Source: Marinicrinis sediminis
GTDB taxonomy: Bacteria; Bacillota; Bacilli; Paenibacillales; KCTC-33676
Direction: 5' to 3'
Length of the DNA: 64,000 nucleotides
NCBI RefSeq assembly: GCF_042685085.1
Contig: NZ_JBHUMM010000043.1
Span: forward strand, 62,001 to 126,000
Shown: in pieces, positions 43,592 through 52,428 of the stretch
How the letters are laid out: the number at the start of each line of letters is the position of its first letter
How positions within the stretch are numbered: position 1 is the first letter of the stretch
Translations under genes and position numbers: made by a program
Notes under the pieces: model-generated
What the model was told of the DNA's origin: nothing
Seen by the model: only the letters and a program-made list of their open reading frames with translations
The model's database searches: none

Positions 43592-44341
43592 ATGGAGCTG
43601 AAAAAATATTTCGACACGATGAAGAAAAGATGGTGGCTGATTGTACTGTTTGTGCTTGTATCCTGTACGACCACATTTGTTTTCAGCACGTATTACGTAC
43701 AGCCCGTCTATGAAGCCTCTACCAAACTGCTGGTCAACCAGACGGAGGATACCGGTGAACTGCCGCTGGATGTGAATACGTTAAATATGAACATTCTGCT
43801 GATTAATACATACAAGGAAATTGTAAGAAGTCCGGCGGTCATGGATGAGGTTGTCGCCCAGTATCCAGCGTTGAACCTGACCACCGAGGATTTGATTGAA
43901 CGTGTGCGCGTAGACTCAGAGAGCCAGACACAGGTCATGACCTTGTCCGTGCAGGACCCTTCCTATGATGTCGCGGCGCAAATCGTCAATGCCGTATCCG
44001 TCGTCTTCCAATCCAAGATCGAGACAATTATGAACCTGAAAAATGTAGAGATATTATTCGATGCCCGGCCGAAAAGCGACCCTGCACCGGTCAATATGAG
44101 CCCGATGATCAGTCTGATTCTCAGCTTTATCCTGTCCCTGTGTGCCGGAATCGGGATGACGTTCCTGCTGGAGTATTTGGATGAAAGTGTACACAGTGAG
44201 GAGGATCTGGAAGCCCAGTTTCAAATCCCGACCCTGGGCATGATCCGCAAGCTCAAACGAAAAGACTTCATCTATGGAAATGGTGAGGCCACAGTCAAAA
44301 ACAAAGGAGGAGAACCGACCTATGTCACGGCAAAATCATAA
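43592..44341 (+). CDS. Wzz-like chain-length/tyrosine kinase modulator
   Basis: A 249-residue membrane protein (polysaccharide co-polymerase, CapA/YwqC type) that activates the tyrosine kinase encoded next and sets polymer length. Two membrane helices (about 15-37 and 182-205) enclose an extracytoplasmic domain with YEASTKLLVNQ, LNMNILLINTYKEIVRSP and VQDPSYDVAAQIVNAV. The ATG at 43592 has GAGGG five bases upstream; the start at 43472 would read through the operator region and is rejected. It is the first gene of the operon and overlaps the kinase gene. Confidence 0.9.
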   Translation: MELKKYFDTMKKRWWLIVLFVLVSCTTTFVFSTYYVQPVYEASTKLLVNQTEDTGELPLDVNTLNMNILLINTYKEIVRSPAVMDEVVAQYPALNLTTEDLIERVRVDSESQTQVMTLSVQDPSYDVAAQIVNAVSVVFQSKIETIMNLKNVEILFDARPKSDPAPVNMSPMISLILSFILSLCAGIGMTFLLEYLDESVHSEEDLEAQFQIPTLGMIRKLKRKDFIYGNGEATVKNKGGEPTYVTAKS

Positions 44342-45035
44342 GTACAAGATGATTACGGATATCAATCCCCGTTCTCCTGTATCCGAAGCGTACAAAATGC
44401 TACGCACCCACATTCAGTATTCAATGAAGCAGCAGCACGCCAAGTCGATTTTGGTTACCTCTTCCATAGCCGGAGAGGGCAAGACTCTGACGGCCGTCAA
44501 TTTGGCGGGGGTATATGCGCTGGAGGAGAAGAAAGTGATCGTGCTGGATGCTGATTTGCGCAAGCCGACGATGCACCATTATTTTTACCCTTCACGATCC
44601 AGCTCGCAGAATGGTATCGGGCTGAGCGAGGTGTTGATGGACCAGTTTGATCTGGCAGAGGGAATCAGTCAGACCCATATCCCGAATCTGCATTTCCTGC
44701 AGGCCGGGCAAATTCCGCATCATCCGTCAGAGCTGCTCTCTTCGTCGAAAATGGATCAGGTCCTTTCCAGACTGTACCAGATGTACGATGTCATTATCAT
44801 CGATTCACCACCTCTGCTCGCCGTCGCAGATGCGCAAATCGCAGCGACAAAGGTGGACGGGGTCGTCCTGGTCGTGCAAGCCGGAAAGGTAAAGAAATCA
44901 CAGCTCAGCAAAGCAAAGTCAACACTGGAGCTTGTAAAGGCGAACTTGCTCGGAGCCGTACTGAACCAGAAAAACAAAAAGGAAGCCGAGTCCTATTATG
45001 ATCGGCATCAGCCGCAATCGGTGTTCTCTAAATAG
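44322..45035 (+). CDS. BY-type tyrosine kinase (CpsD/YwqD-like)
   Basis: A 237-residue cytoplasmic tyrosine autokinase that works with the Wzz-like protein to control polysaccharide assembly. Walker A SSIAGEGKT, Walker A' VIVLDADLRKP and Walker B VIIIDSPP are complete. The C-terminal tyrosine cluster is short (ESYYDRHQP). AAAGGAGGAGA precedes the ATG at 44322, which lies inside the end of the preceding gene; the longer start at 44274 is not needed. Confidence 0.93.
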   Translation: MSRQNHKYKMITDINPRSPVSEAYKMLRTHIQYSMKQQHAKSILVTSSIAGEGKTLTAVNLAGVYALEEKKVIVLDADLRKPTMHHYFYPSRSSSQNGIGLSEVLMDQFDLAEGISQTHIPNLHFLQAGQIPHHPSELLSSSKMDQVLSRLYQMYDVIIIDSPPLLAVADAQIAATKVDGVVLVVQAGKVKKSQLSKAKSTLELVKANLLGAVLNQKNKKEAESYYDRHQPQSVFSK

Positions 45036-45205
45036 AACAATTGCTTCCCTATAAAAGAAAGGTAAAGTCTGCTGCACCTTTATCACTGCAGGCACTCGAT
45101 CATACTGTGGGCTGAATCAGCCTTAGACGCCAGTCGTCAGTGGTGTGATGTGAGGGCGGGTTGGATGCCCGATATTAAATATCTATTTTCGGAGAAGAGG
45201 TCGGG

Positions 45206-45934
45206 GTGTTAAACGTGAATGTTACCGAACAAACCAGAGAACGTGAGTTGGTATCGAGGCAAAAGCGCTATTATGATTTCAGTCTGAGTTCGTCTGAGCT
45301 GAGGATGAGAGAGAAGCGCAAGGAAAAACGGAGTTACAGAGTATGGAAGCGGATGACGGACATTGGCTTGTCCACCGCCGGGCTCATTATCCTGTTCCCG
45401 CTATTTGTCGTCATTGCGATTCTCATCAAATGGGATGATCCCAAAGGCGCTGTGTTATTCAAACAAGTTCGAATCGGTAAAAACGGGAAAACTTTTTTCA
45501 TTTATAAATTTCGCACCATGATCAGCAATGCAGAATCGATGCTGGAGCAATTGAAAGACAAAAACGAGGTCAGCGGAGCGATGTTTAAGATGAAAAAAGA
45601 TCCGCGTGTGACAAGAGTGGGTCGAGTGCTTCGCAAGACAAGCCTGGATGAGCTTCCGCAGCTCATCAATGTATGGCGCGGGGAGATGAGTATGGTCGGA
45701 CCGAGGCCGCCATTGCCCAATGAGGTTGCGACGTATACAGCCTATGAGAAAAGAAGGTTGTCCATCACACCGGGCTGCACGGGCTTGTGGCAGGTCAATG
45801 GCCGCAACAGTGTAGGCTTTGAGGAAATGGTTGCCATGGATTTGACGTATATTCAGCAGAGAAGCATCTGGATGGATATCAAGATTATGTTCAAAACCTT
45901 TCGCGTCCTGTTTGGCTCGAAGGATGCCTATTAA
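45206..45934 (+). CDS. Priming sugar-phosphate transferase
   Basis: Transfers the first sugar phosphate to undecaprenyl phosphate to begin repeat-unit synthesis. A 242-residue protein with a basic N-terminus, one membrane or re-entrant helix (about 50-72) and the bacterial sugar transferase domain: FKQVRIGKNGKTFFIYKFRTM, RVGRVLRKTSLDELPQL, GEMSMVGPRPPLP and TGLWQVNGRN. The first sugar cannot be named from sequence. It uses a GTG start at 45206 after GAGAAGAGG (a second GTG at 45215 is possible). The 170-base gap before it has a small GGCTGA/TCAGCC stem and no clear promoter. Confidence 0.92.
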   Translation: MLNVNVTEQTRERELVSRQKRYYDFSLSSSELRMREKRKEKRSYRVWKRMTDIGLSTAGLIILFPLFVVIAILIKWDDPKGAVLFKQVRIGKNGKTFFIYKFRTMISNAESMLEQLKDKNEVSGAMFKMKKDPRVTRVGRVLRKTSLDELPQLINVWRGEMSMVGPRPPLPNEVATYTAYEKRRLSITPGCTGLWQVNGRNSVGFEEMVAMDLTYIQQRSIWMDIKIMFKTFRVLFGSKDAY

Positions 45935-45968
45935 ACCAAAACGAAAAATGAATTGGGTGAACGCAAGT

Positions 45969-46898
45969 ATGACGGTTACACAGAAGCATCGTCCTCTTAT
46001 TTCGGTCATTATCTGTACATACAATCGGGCGAGCCTGCTTTCGGAAACCTTGATGGCACTGCCGGAACTGCATCGGATGGATCAGGCAGAGGTCATTGTA
46101 GTAGACAATCAGTCCACCGATCATACAGCCGCCGTAGTCGCACAGTTTCAACAGCACTGGCCGGCTTCCTGCACGCTTCGTTATGTTCGCGAGCGAGAAC
46201 AGGGTCTCTCCCATGCCAGAAACCGCGGCATTGAGGAAGCAAGCGGCGATTGGATCGCTTTTCTGGACGATGATGCCATCCCGGAACGAAACTGGCTGCA
46301 GATGATGGTGCAGGCCTTTGAGCGTTATCCCGATGCCGAGGGCATAGGAGGCAAGATCCGTCCTCGATTCGAAACGGCTCGTCCAGACTGGCTCATCCAT
46401 GAACTGGAGCTTCCTTATACCATCGTGGATCTGGGTGATGAGGAAAAGAAGTATCCGAAGCATCTGTTTCCATTTGGTGCGAACATGGTTCTGAAAAGGG
46501 AAGTGGTGGAGCGGATTCGCTTCCCCGTTCATCTCGGGAGAAAGGGCAACAGTCTGCTGTCCGGGGAAGAATCATGGCTATTCCAGCGCATCCAGGATGA
46601 GGGAGGTGCCCTCTATTATATTCCCGGACTCGTCGTCGATCATTTTATCCCGGAGGAGCGCCTGACCAAGGAATGGATTCGAAAACGGTATTACTACCAG
46701 GGCGTTAGTCACGGGTTGGCATCCGCCAAACGGATGCAGAAGCTGCGGCTTCTCCTGGTGCTAGGATTGAAGCTGGGGTATGTGGCGGCAGATTCGCTGC
46801 GGGCGAGGGAGGATGGCAGAAGGCTGCTGAATCGATGCAGGCTGGACAGCATACAAGGCACGTGGCGGACCTTGACGATGAAAGGGGATCCCGGATGA
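45969..46898 (+). CDS. GT2 glycosyltransferase
   Basis: A 309-residue cytoplasmic GT-A enzyme: LISVIICTYNRASLL, VIVVDNQSTDHT, LSHARNRGIEEASGDWIAFLDDDAIP and the acceptor-side LFPFGANMVLKREV and GEESWLFQRI. The start at 45969 has GGGTGA eight bases upstream; earlier in-frame starts from 45912 overlap the sugar transferase gene. Its stop overlaps the polymerase start (ATGA). It probably adds the second sugar. Confidence 0.9.
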   Translation: MTVTQKHRPLISVIICTYNRASLLSETLMALPELHRMDQAEVIVVDNQSTDHTAAVVAQFQQHWPASCTLRYVREREQGLSHARNRGIEEASGDWIAFLDDDAIPERNWLQMMVQAFERYPDAEGIGGKIRPRFETARPDWLIHELELPYTIVDLGDEEKKYPKHLFPFGANMVLKREVVERIRFPVHLGRKGNSLLSGEESWLFQRIQDEGGALYYIPGLVVDHFIPEERLTKEWIRKRYYYQGVSHGLASAKRMQKLRLLLVLGLKLGYVAADSLRAREDGRRLLNRCRLDSIQGTWRTLTMKGDPG

Positions 46899-46939
46899 TA
46901 CACCGCGGGATGATACACCGGGGCATGATCGACCGGGGA
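46895..46939 (+). repeat. Three tandem 15-base units at a coding start
   Basis: ATGATACACCGCGGG, ATGATACACCGGGGC and ATGATCGACCGGGGA follow one another in frame. Each begins with an ATG, so copy-number change would add or remove five residues and a potential start. Confidence 0.9.
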
Positions 46940-48277
46940 ATGAAGATCACTGCGCAGACCGGAAGAGAGATGGCCTGGCTGGGCTGGTCTTCATGGAAGC
47001 TGCCAGTTGGTTCCGTCCTGCTGGGCATGCTGATCGGAACGGCGGTCTGGCTCTCCCCATTTCTGGCTGCTGCGCTCGTGCTAGGGATACCGCTGGCCTT
47101 ATATGCACTCGTTCAACCCGAGCAAACGAGTCTGCTGCTGCTTGTGTTTACCGCCATCTCTATTCAATACGTGTTCGATGCTGTATTCATGGGCATGGAC
47201 CTGCTCTCTCTGTACAAGCTGTGTGTACTGGCCTTGTTGTTGCCCTATGTGTGCAAGGCGGGTATTCATCACGGGTTGACGGCACCGCTTGCCGCCTTTG
47301 TCGCATTGCTGCTGATCTCGCTCTTGTTGTCCCGTCCTGATGCAGTGACAGCGATGTCCAACTCACCCGTCAAAGCCTTTATCGGGCTGGCCGTACCCTT
47401 CTTCATTCTAATCGTTCGCTGGAACCGGGAAACCGCGCACAAGCATATTCAACTGATTTGTCTGCTGCCCCTGATCAGTGTGCTGGCTGGAGGTGTACTC
47501 CATCTGGCCGGACTTCATGAGTTGTATGTGATTGAATTTACTGGCGCTTTTCGATTGTCTGGTGCCAATATTTCCGCTCATCTGGCTATGCTTGCCTTTG
47601 TGGGCATGATTGTAGCTGTGATTGAAATGAAACGAAACCCGGTGAAAGCTCGCTGGTTTCTTTTTTTTGCAGGGCTTAATTTTGCGATATTGCTGGCGAC
47701 AGGCACAAGAGGCCCCATACTGGCTTCGGTTGCCGTCATTCTCTATACCGTTTGGGATCTGTGCAAGCAGTTTCTGAAAGGAAAAGCGTACTATCTCATT
47801 CCGATTGGCCTGCTGACGCTCGTCATCGCAACTGCATCTTTTCTGCAATGGGAAAACATGAAAAAACGTTCCTTCGAGCGTTCTACAGCTGAGGGAATTG
47901 ACTTGTCAGGCCGTTCGGAGGCATGGAGTTATTTTATCGCCAAGGGTGAGGATACCCCCTGGTTTGGAAAAGGACTCGGCGCCGTGCTGTACGCGAATGA
48001 CGGCACGATATTTGAGGGTTTCGTGGTGCCGCACAACGAATACATTCGCTTCTATTATGATACCGGGCTCTTCGGGGCTGGTTTACTGTTTGTGAGCATT
48101 CTGGTGATGCTCGGCTGGAGCCTGAGGCATGCCCCTCCTGTCGTTCGCCCTTACCTGGTCGCTTTTTTTCTCGGGTTCCTGATTTATTCCTTTTCCGACA
48201 ATACCATGTCTACCCTTCAGTTCACCTTGCCGTTCTGTTGGTATTTGAATGCACTCGCGAATGTGGCGGAGCCATGA
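46895..48277 (+). CDS. O-antigen polymerase/ligase-like membrane protein
   Basis: A 460-residue polytopic protein with 10-12 helices and a large periplasm-side-type loop late in the sequence (SGRSEAWSYFIAKG, PWFGKGLGAVLY, VPHNEYIRFYYDTGLFG), the signature layout of Wzy/WaaL proteins; it would polymerise repeat units outside the membrane. The ATG at 46895 overlaps the preceding stop and has AAAGGGGA six bases upstream. The first 45 bases are three copies of a 15-base unit (MIHRG, MIHRG, MIDRG), each with its own ATG. Confidence 0.85.
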   Translation: MIHRGMIHRGMIDRGMKITAQTGREMAWLGWSSWKLPVGSVLLGMLIGTAVWLSPFLAAALVLGIPLALYALVQPEQTSLLLLVFTAISIQYVFDAVFMGMDLLSLYKLCVLALLLPYVCKAGIHHGLTAPLAAFVALLLISLLLSRPDAVTAMSNSPVKAFIGLAVPFFILIVRWNRETAHKHIQLICLLPLISVLAGGVLHLAGLHELYVIEFTGAFRLSGANISAHLAMLAFVGMIVAVIEMKRNPVKARWFLFFAGLNFAILLATGTRGPILASVAVILYTVWDLCKQFLKGKAYYLIPIGLLTLVIATASFLQWENMKKRSFERSTAEGIDLSGRSEAWSYFIAKGEDTPWFGKGLGAVLYANDGTIFEGFVVPHNEYIRFYYDTGLFGAGLLFVSILVMLGWSLRHAPPVVRPYLVAFFLGFLIYSFSDNTMSTLQFTLPFCWYLNALANVAEP

Positions 48278-48292
48278 AAACAGGGACAGGGA

Positions 48293-48410
48293 GAAGGAGA
48301 GGGTTAAGAAGATAGTTTAAGAAGAGAGTTAAGGAGAGGGTTAAGGAGAGGGTTAAGAATAGGGTTAAGAAGAGAGTTAAGGAGAGAGTTAAGAATAGGG
48401 TTAAGAAGAG
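48293..48410 (+). repeat. Purine-rich 12-base tandem repeat
   Basis: About nine copies of AAGRAKAGRGTT (one copy has 13 bases) fill the gap between the polymerase and GT26 genes. Each copy contains an AAGGAGAG- or AAGAAGAG-like ribosome-binding sequence. The array ends ten bases before the TTG start at 48421. Confidence 0.88.
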
Positions 48411-48420
48411 ATGTGAGAAC

Positions 48421-49194
48421 TTGAAATCCATTCAGCTTTTTGGTGTGACCTTTCAGAACTATACGTTCTCCGATTTGCTTGCCTTTATGGATAAGCAGAT
48501 TCAGGCAGGTGATTCCGCGTATGTGGTCACCTGCAATGTCGATCATCTGATGAAACTGCGAGACAATGAGGCATTTCAGCAAGCTTATGAAGGTGCTGCG
48601 GTCATCGTGGCAGATGGCATGCCCGTCATATGGGCGTCCAGACTGCTCGGAAAGCCGCTTAGGCAGAAGGTATCCGGCTCTGATCTGTTCAATCAGCTGG
48701 GTTCCAGCATCGCGGACAGAGGCTACCGGCTGTATTTTCTGGGGGCTGGTGAGCACATAGCGTCACGGGCGGCAGCGAAGCTGCAGGAAACCTACCCCGG
48801 GATACAGATTGTAGGATGCTATTCCCCACCTCCCAGATTTGAGTACAGTCAGGCTGAGACAGACAAGATGATTCAATACATACGAGCGGCCAAACCGGAT
48901 ATCGTGCTGGTCGGTGTCGGGGCACCGAAACAGGAAATCTGGATGTCCCGTCATTTTCAAGCCTATGGGGCCCCGGTTTCGATCGGCGTTGGGGCCACCT
49001 TTGATTTTATTGCGGGTCATCGGCGAAGAGCGCCACTCTGGATGCAGAGAAACGGACTGGAATGGCTGTGGAGACTTCTCCAGGAGCCCAGGCGACTCTG
49101 GCGCAGGTACCTGGTGGAGGACATCGGGTTCATCCCGATGGTATGGAAGGAATGGAGATTAAAGAGAAAGGAAGAAAAGAAGTATGGTCGATAG
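48421..49194 (+). CDS. WecG/TagA/CpsF-family glycosyltransferase (GT26)
   Basis: A 257-residue membrane-associated enzyme that adds a sugar to a lipid-linked intermediate. The family core is present: VTCNVDHLMKLRDNEAF, VADGMPVIWASRLLG, RVSGSD-type segment (KVSGSDLF), LVGVGAPKQEIWM and IGVGATFDFIAGHRRRAP. The TTG start follows directly on the tandem repeat, so the repeat provides or modulates its ribosome site. The last codons overlap the next GT2 gene by 11 bases. Confidence 0.92.
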   Translation: MKSIQLFGVTFQNYTFSDLLAFMDKQIQAGDSAYVVTCNVDHLMKLRDNEAFQQAYEGAAVIVADGMPVIWASRLLGKPLRQKVSGSDLFNQLGSSIADRGYRLYFLGAGEHIASRAAAKLQETYPGIQIVGCYSPPPRFEYSQAETDKMIQYIRAAKPDIVLVGVGAPKQEIWMSRHFQAYGAPVSIGVGATFDFIAGHRRRAPLWMQRNGLEWLWRLLQEPRRLWRRYLVEDIGFIPMVWKEWRLKRKEEKKYGR

Positions 49195-50083
49195 ACCGAA
49201 AGTATCCGTCATTATTCCGGTCTACAACGGAGAACGCTACCTGGTGGAAACGGTGGAAAGTGTGCGTCAGCAAACGTACGGGGATATCGAGTGCATTTGT
49301 GTACTGGATGGCTCAACGGACAGCAGTGAATCGTTGCTTGCCGAATACGGAGAAGCGATACGAATGGTCAAGCAGCACAATCAGGGCGTTTCCAGTGCGA
49401 GAAATCGCGGGTTAATAGAAGCTTCAGGTGAATATGTCCTGTTTCTCGATCAAGATGACATCCTGCAGCCTCGATGCATCGAACTGATGATGTCTGTCAT
49501 GACAGCTCGTCAGCCGATAGCCGTTGCCGTCGGTGGCTGGATCATGAATGGAGATGGACACCACGTACGCCGTATGTACCGATTCCGCAGGCCGAGCTTC
49601 AAGCTGCCGCATCTGATGAAACGCAATCAAATCTGTACCCCGTCGCAGTTGTTGCTCAAACGAAGCACCCTGGTCGCCCTGAACGGATTTGACACCCGCT
49701 TGCAGGGCAGCGGAGCAGATGATTGGGATCTGCTGCTCCGACTGGCTCGTCAAGGTGTACAGGAAGAGCAGGGAAATATTGCCTATGTGGATGAACCCCT
49801 GATCGGCTACCGCGTGCATGATCACAATCAGAGCAGACAAATTCGACGCATGCTGGAAAGTGAGCTTTCCGTTGTGGACAAACTGGGCTCACACTCCCGG
49901 CATATCGGCATGTGGAAAAGCTATCGCTACCTCTCTTATGCCTATAAGCAGATCATTGTGAGTGGAGATGCCCGTGAAGCGCGGGATTCATTGAAAACAG
50001 CCTTGCAGCTTCATAAAGGGCTGCTCATTCAGCCCAGATTCTACGTGTACAGCTTGTACATCATGGTTAAATCCTTGCGATAA
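49184..50083 (+). CDS. GT2 glycosyltransferase
   Basis: A 299-residue GT-A enzyme: VSVIIPVYNGERYLVETVESV, CVLDGSTDSS, SSARNRGLIEASGEYVLFLDQDDIL and GSGADDWDLLLRLA, a full set of family motifs. It begins inside the end of the GT26 gene. The C-terminal 60 residues are basic and helical, which suggests membrane association. Sugar and linkage unknown. Confidence 0.9.
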   Translation: MVDRPKVSVIIPVYNGERYLVETVESVRQQTYGDIECICVLDGSTDSSESLLAEYGEAIRMVKQHNQGVSSARNRGLIEASGEYVLFLDQDDILQPRCIELMMSVMTARQPIAVAVGGWIMNGDGHHVRRMYRFRRPSFKLPHLMKRNQICTPSQLLLKRSTLVALNGFDTRLQGSGADDWDLLLRLARQGVQEEQGNIAYVDEPLIGYRVHDHNQSRQIRRMLESELSVVDKLGSHSRHIGMWKSYRYLSYAYKQIIVSGDAREARDSLKTALQLHKGLLIQPRFYVYSLYIMVKSLR

Positions 50084-50111
50084 CCTTGAGATAAATAAAA
50101 GGAGTGGAGAC

Positions 50112-50855
50112 ATGAAAGGCATTATTTTGGCAGGAGGTACGGGTTCCAGGCTGTACCCGCTTACGAAAGTGACGAACAAGCACTTGCTACCCGTAGGGGA
50201 ATATCCGATGATTTATCACGCCATCTACAAAATGAAGGAGGCAGAGATTACGGATATTCTCATCGTCACCGGCAAGCATCATATGGGTGATGTGGTGAAT
50301 TTGCTCGGGAGCGGTCAGGATTTTGGTCTCAAATTCACGTACAAAGTTCAGGATGCAGCGGGAGGCATCGCCCAGGCACTCGGTCTGGCTGAGGATTTCG
50401 CCTTCGGAGAGTCGGTGGTGGTATTGCTTGGGGACAATATTTTCTCCGATTCCATCCTTCCATATGTGGAGACTTATCAGCGTCAGCAGGAAGGTGCCAT
50501 GCTCATTCTGAAAAGTGTGGATGATCCGGAGCGCTATGGTGTTGCAGAAGTGCACGGTAATCAAATTGTGTCGATTGAAGAGAAGCCGGAGCGACCCAAG
50601 TCTTCTCTGGCCGTGACAGGACTCTATTTTTATGATGCAGCGGTATTTGACCTGATCCGGCAGCTTAAGCCTTCCAGGCGGGGCGAGCTGGAGATTACGG
50701 ATGTCAACAATGCGTATATCGCACGTGAGAGCTGCACATATGAACAGATGCGGGGCTGGTGGACTGATGCCGGAACCCATCAATCTCTGCAAAAGGCCAA
50801 TGAGCTGATCTTCCGGGAGCAGAAGCAGCTTGCCCTGGCGTCCAGCGGAACATAA
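50112..50855 (+). CDS. rmlA: Glucose-1-phosphate thymidylyltransferase
   Basis: Makes dTDP-glucose, the first step to dTDP-rhamnose. A 247-residue short-form enzyme with GIILAGGTGSRLYPLTKVTNKHLLPV, LLGDNIF, IEEKPERPKS and GWWTDAGTHQSL. AAAGGAG precedes the ATG. It opens the rmlACBD set; short forms like this are common in Bacillota and lack the longer C-terminal allosteric part. Confidence 0.93.
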   Translation: MKGIILAGGTGSRLYPLTKVTNKHLLPVGEYPMIYHAIYKMKEAEITDILIVTGKHHMGDVVNLLGSGQDFGLKFTYKVQDAAGGIAQALGLAEDFAFGESVVVLLGDNIFSDSILPYVETYQRQQEGAMLILKSVDDPERYGVAEVHGNQIVSIEEKPERPKSSLAVTGLYFYDAAVFDLIRQLKPSRRGELEITDVNNAYIARESCTYEQMRGWWTDAGTHQSLQKANELIFREQKQLALASSGT

Positions 50856-50875
50856 CGAGGGAGGGAGAGAACACG

Positions 50876-51439
50876 GTGAAGATAGAGACACTGAGCATCG
50901 AAGGGCTCTGCGTCATTGAGCCTGCGCTCCACCTGGACGCCAGAGGGTTCTTCATGGAGAGCTATCATGCGGACAAATGGCAGGAGGCCGGCATGACCGG
51001 ACGCTTTATTCAGGACAATCACTCCTATTCCGAACGAGCAGGCACCTTGCGGGGGTTGCATTTTCAGTCAGAACCCTATGCGCAGACCAAGCTCGTACGC
51101 GTTATTTCCGGTGCCATTTATGATGTGGCCGTCGATTTGCGTCCAGATTCCAGGACGTACGGAAAGTGGGAAGGCATCGTACTCTCCGCGCAGAATCGCA
51201 AGCAGCTGCTGATTCCCAAAGGCTTCGCACATGGATTCTGCACACTGAGCGATCATACGGAGGTGTTGTACAAGGTGGATGCCTATTACGCACCTGAATC
51301 AGACAGCGGGATATTATGGAATGATGAGGAGCTTGGCATAGACTGGCCCTGCACCAATCCCATCCTCTCCAGCAAAGATCAGCAGCTGCCACCTTTAAGC
51401 CAGGTGAAGCAGGCTGCAAGGAAGGAGTGCAAGGTATGA
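50876..51439 (+). CDS. rmlC: dTDP-4-dehydrorhamnose 3,5-epimerase
   Basis: Third step of dTDP-L-rhamnose synthesis. A 187-residue cupin enzyme with RGFFMESYHADKW, QDNHSYSERAGTLRGLHFQ (the catalytic His lies in LHFQ), AVDLRPDSRTYGKW and GFAHGFCTLS. It uses a GTG start after GAGGGAGGGAG. Its stop overlaps rmlB (ATGA). Confidence 0.94.
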   Translation: MKIETLSIEGLCVIEPALHLDARGFFMESYHADKWQEAGMTGRFIQDNHSYSERAGTLRGLHFQSEPYAQTKLVRVISGAIYDVAVDLRPDSRTYGKWEGIVLSAQNRKQLLIPKGFAHGFCTLSDHTEVLYKVDAYYAPESDSGILWNDEELGIDWPCTNPILSSKDQQLPPLSQVKQAARKECKV

Positions 51440-52428
51440 ACGTACTGGTAACCGGTGGCGCCGGATTTATCGGCAGTCATTTTATTCGGCATCTGCTGCA
51501 CAAGCAGCAGGGGGACATGGTGGTCAACCTGGATGCATTGACGTATGCAGCTGATATGAGAAATTTGGCGGATATCGAGGAAAACTATCATTATCAATTT
51601 ATTCAGGGCAATATCGAGAATCGGGAGCTTGTCTATCATCTGATGCGAACCTATGAGATTGACGTCATCGTCAATTTTGCTGCGGAAACACACGTGGATC
51701 GCAGCATCACCCAACCGGATGTTTTTATTGGAACCAATGTGCTGGGTACTCAGGTACTTCTGGATGCGGCGCTGCACTTCGGGGCAAGCCGGTTTGTCCA
51801 AATCTCGACGGATGAGGTCTATGGATCGCTGGGCGAAGCGGGCTATTTTACCGAGACGTCTCCGCTCGCTCCGTCCAGTCCTTATTCTTCCTCTAAAGCA
51901 GGCGCTGATCTGCTCGTTCTTGCCTACCACCGCACATTCGGACTTCCGGTCAATATTACGCGCTGTTCGAACAACTATGGCCCGCACCAGCACCCGGAGA
52001 AGCTGATTCCCCGGATGATTACAAGAGCGATGCAAAACAAGCGGCTTCCGGTCTACGGGAAGGGAGAGAATGTACGGGACTGGCTCCATGTGAAGGATCA
52101 TGCAGAGGCGGTGCTTCGTGTTCTGCAGCAAGGAAAGAGCGGAGAAGTCTACAATATTGGCGGACACAATGAGTGGAACAACCTGAGTCTCGTGAAGCTG
52201 TTGCTGGAACTGCTGGGCAAGGATGAGCAATTGGTTGAGTATGTCCAGGATCGACCTGGTCATGATCTGCGTTATGCGATTGATGCGAGCAAAATTCAAC
52301 AGGAGCTGGACTGGAAACCGACTCGTTCGTTCCAGGAAGGACTGATTGAGACGATTGAATGGTATATGGAGCGATATGCCAAGCTGGACGTGGGGGAACG
52401 AACGCAAATCGCCCAGGTGCTGCAATGA
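51436..52428 (+). CDS. rmlB: dTDP-glucose 4,6-dehydratase
   Basis: Second step of dTDP-rhamnose synthesis. A 330-residue NAD-dependent enzyme: VTGGAGFIGSHFIRHLL, NFAAETHVDRSI, STDEVYG, the catalytic YSSSKAGAD (Tyr-x-x-x-Lys) and CSNNYGPHQHPEKLIP. The ATG at 51436 is nine bases after AAGGAG. Overlaps with both rmlC and rmlD (ATGA junctions) show tight coupling. Confidence 0.95.
   Translation: MNVLVTGGAGFIGSHFIRHLLHKQQGDMVVNLDALTYAADMRNLADIEENYHYQFIQGNIENRELVYHLMRTYEIDVIVNFAAETHVDRSITQPDVFIGTNVLGTQVLLDAALHFGASRFVQISTDEVYGSLGEAGYFTETSPLAPSSPYSSSKAGADLLVLAYHRTFGLPVNITRCSNNYGPHQHPEKLIPRMITRAMQNKRLPVYGKGENVRDWLHVKDHAEAVLRVLQQGKSGEVYNIGGHNEWNNLSLVKLLLELLGKDEQLVEYVQDRPGHDLRYAIDASKIQQELDWKPTRSFQEGLIETIEWYMERYAKLDVGERTQIAQVLQ

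Noticed and set aside
48293..48410. CRISPR-like array
   Set aside because: Units are contiguous 12-mers without spacers and no cas genes are present; it is a simple tandem repeat.
48222..48431. Minus-strand frame encoding Leu-Thr-Phe-Leu repeats
   Set aside because: It is only the complement of the purine-rich 12-base repeat; no ribosome site, and it overlaps the polymerase gene end.
51379..52425. Long minus-strand open frame of 348 codons
   Set aside because: Lies fully antisense to rmlB, which is unmistakable; a common shadow of high-GC third positions.
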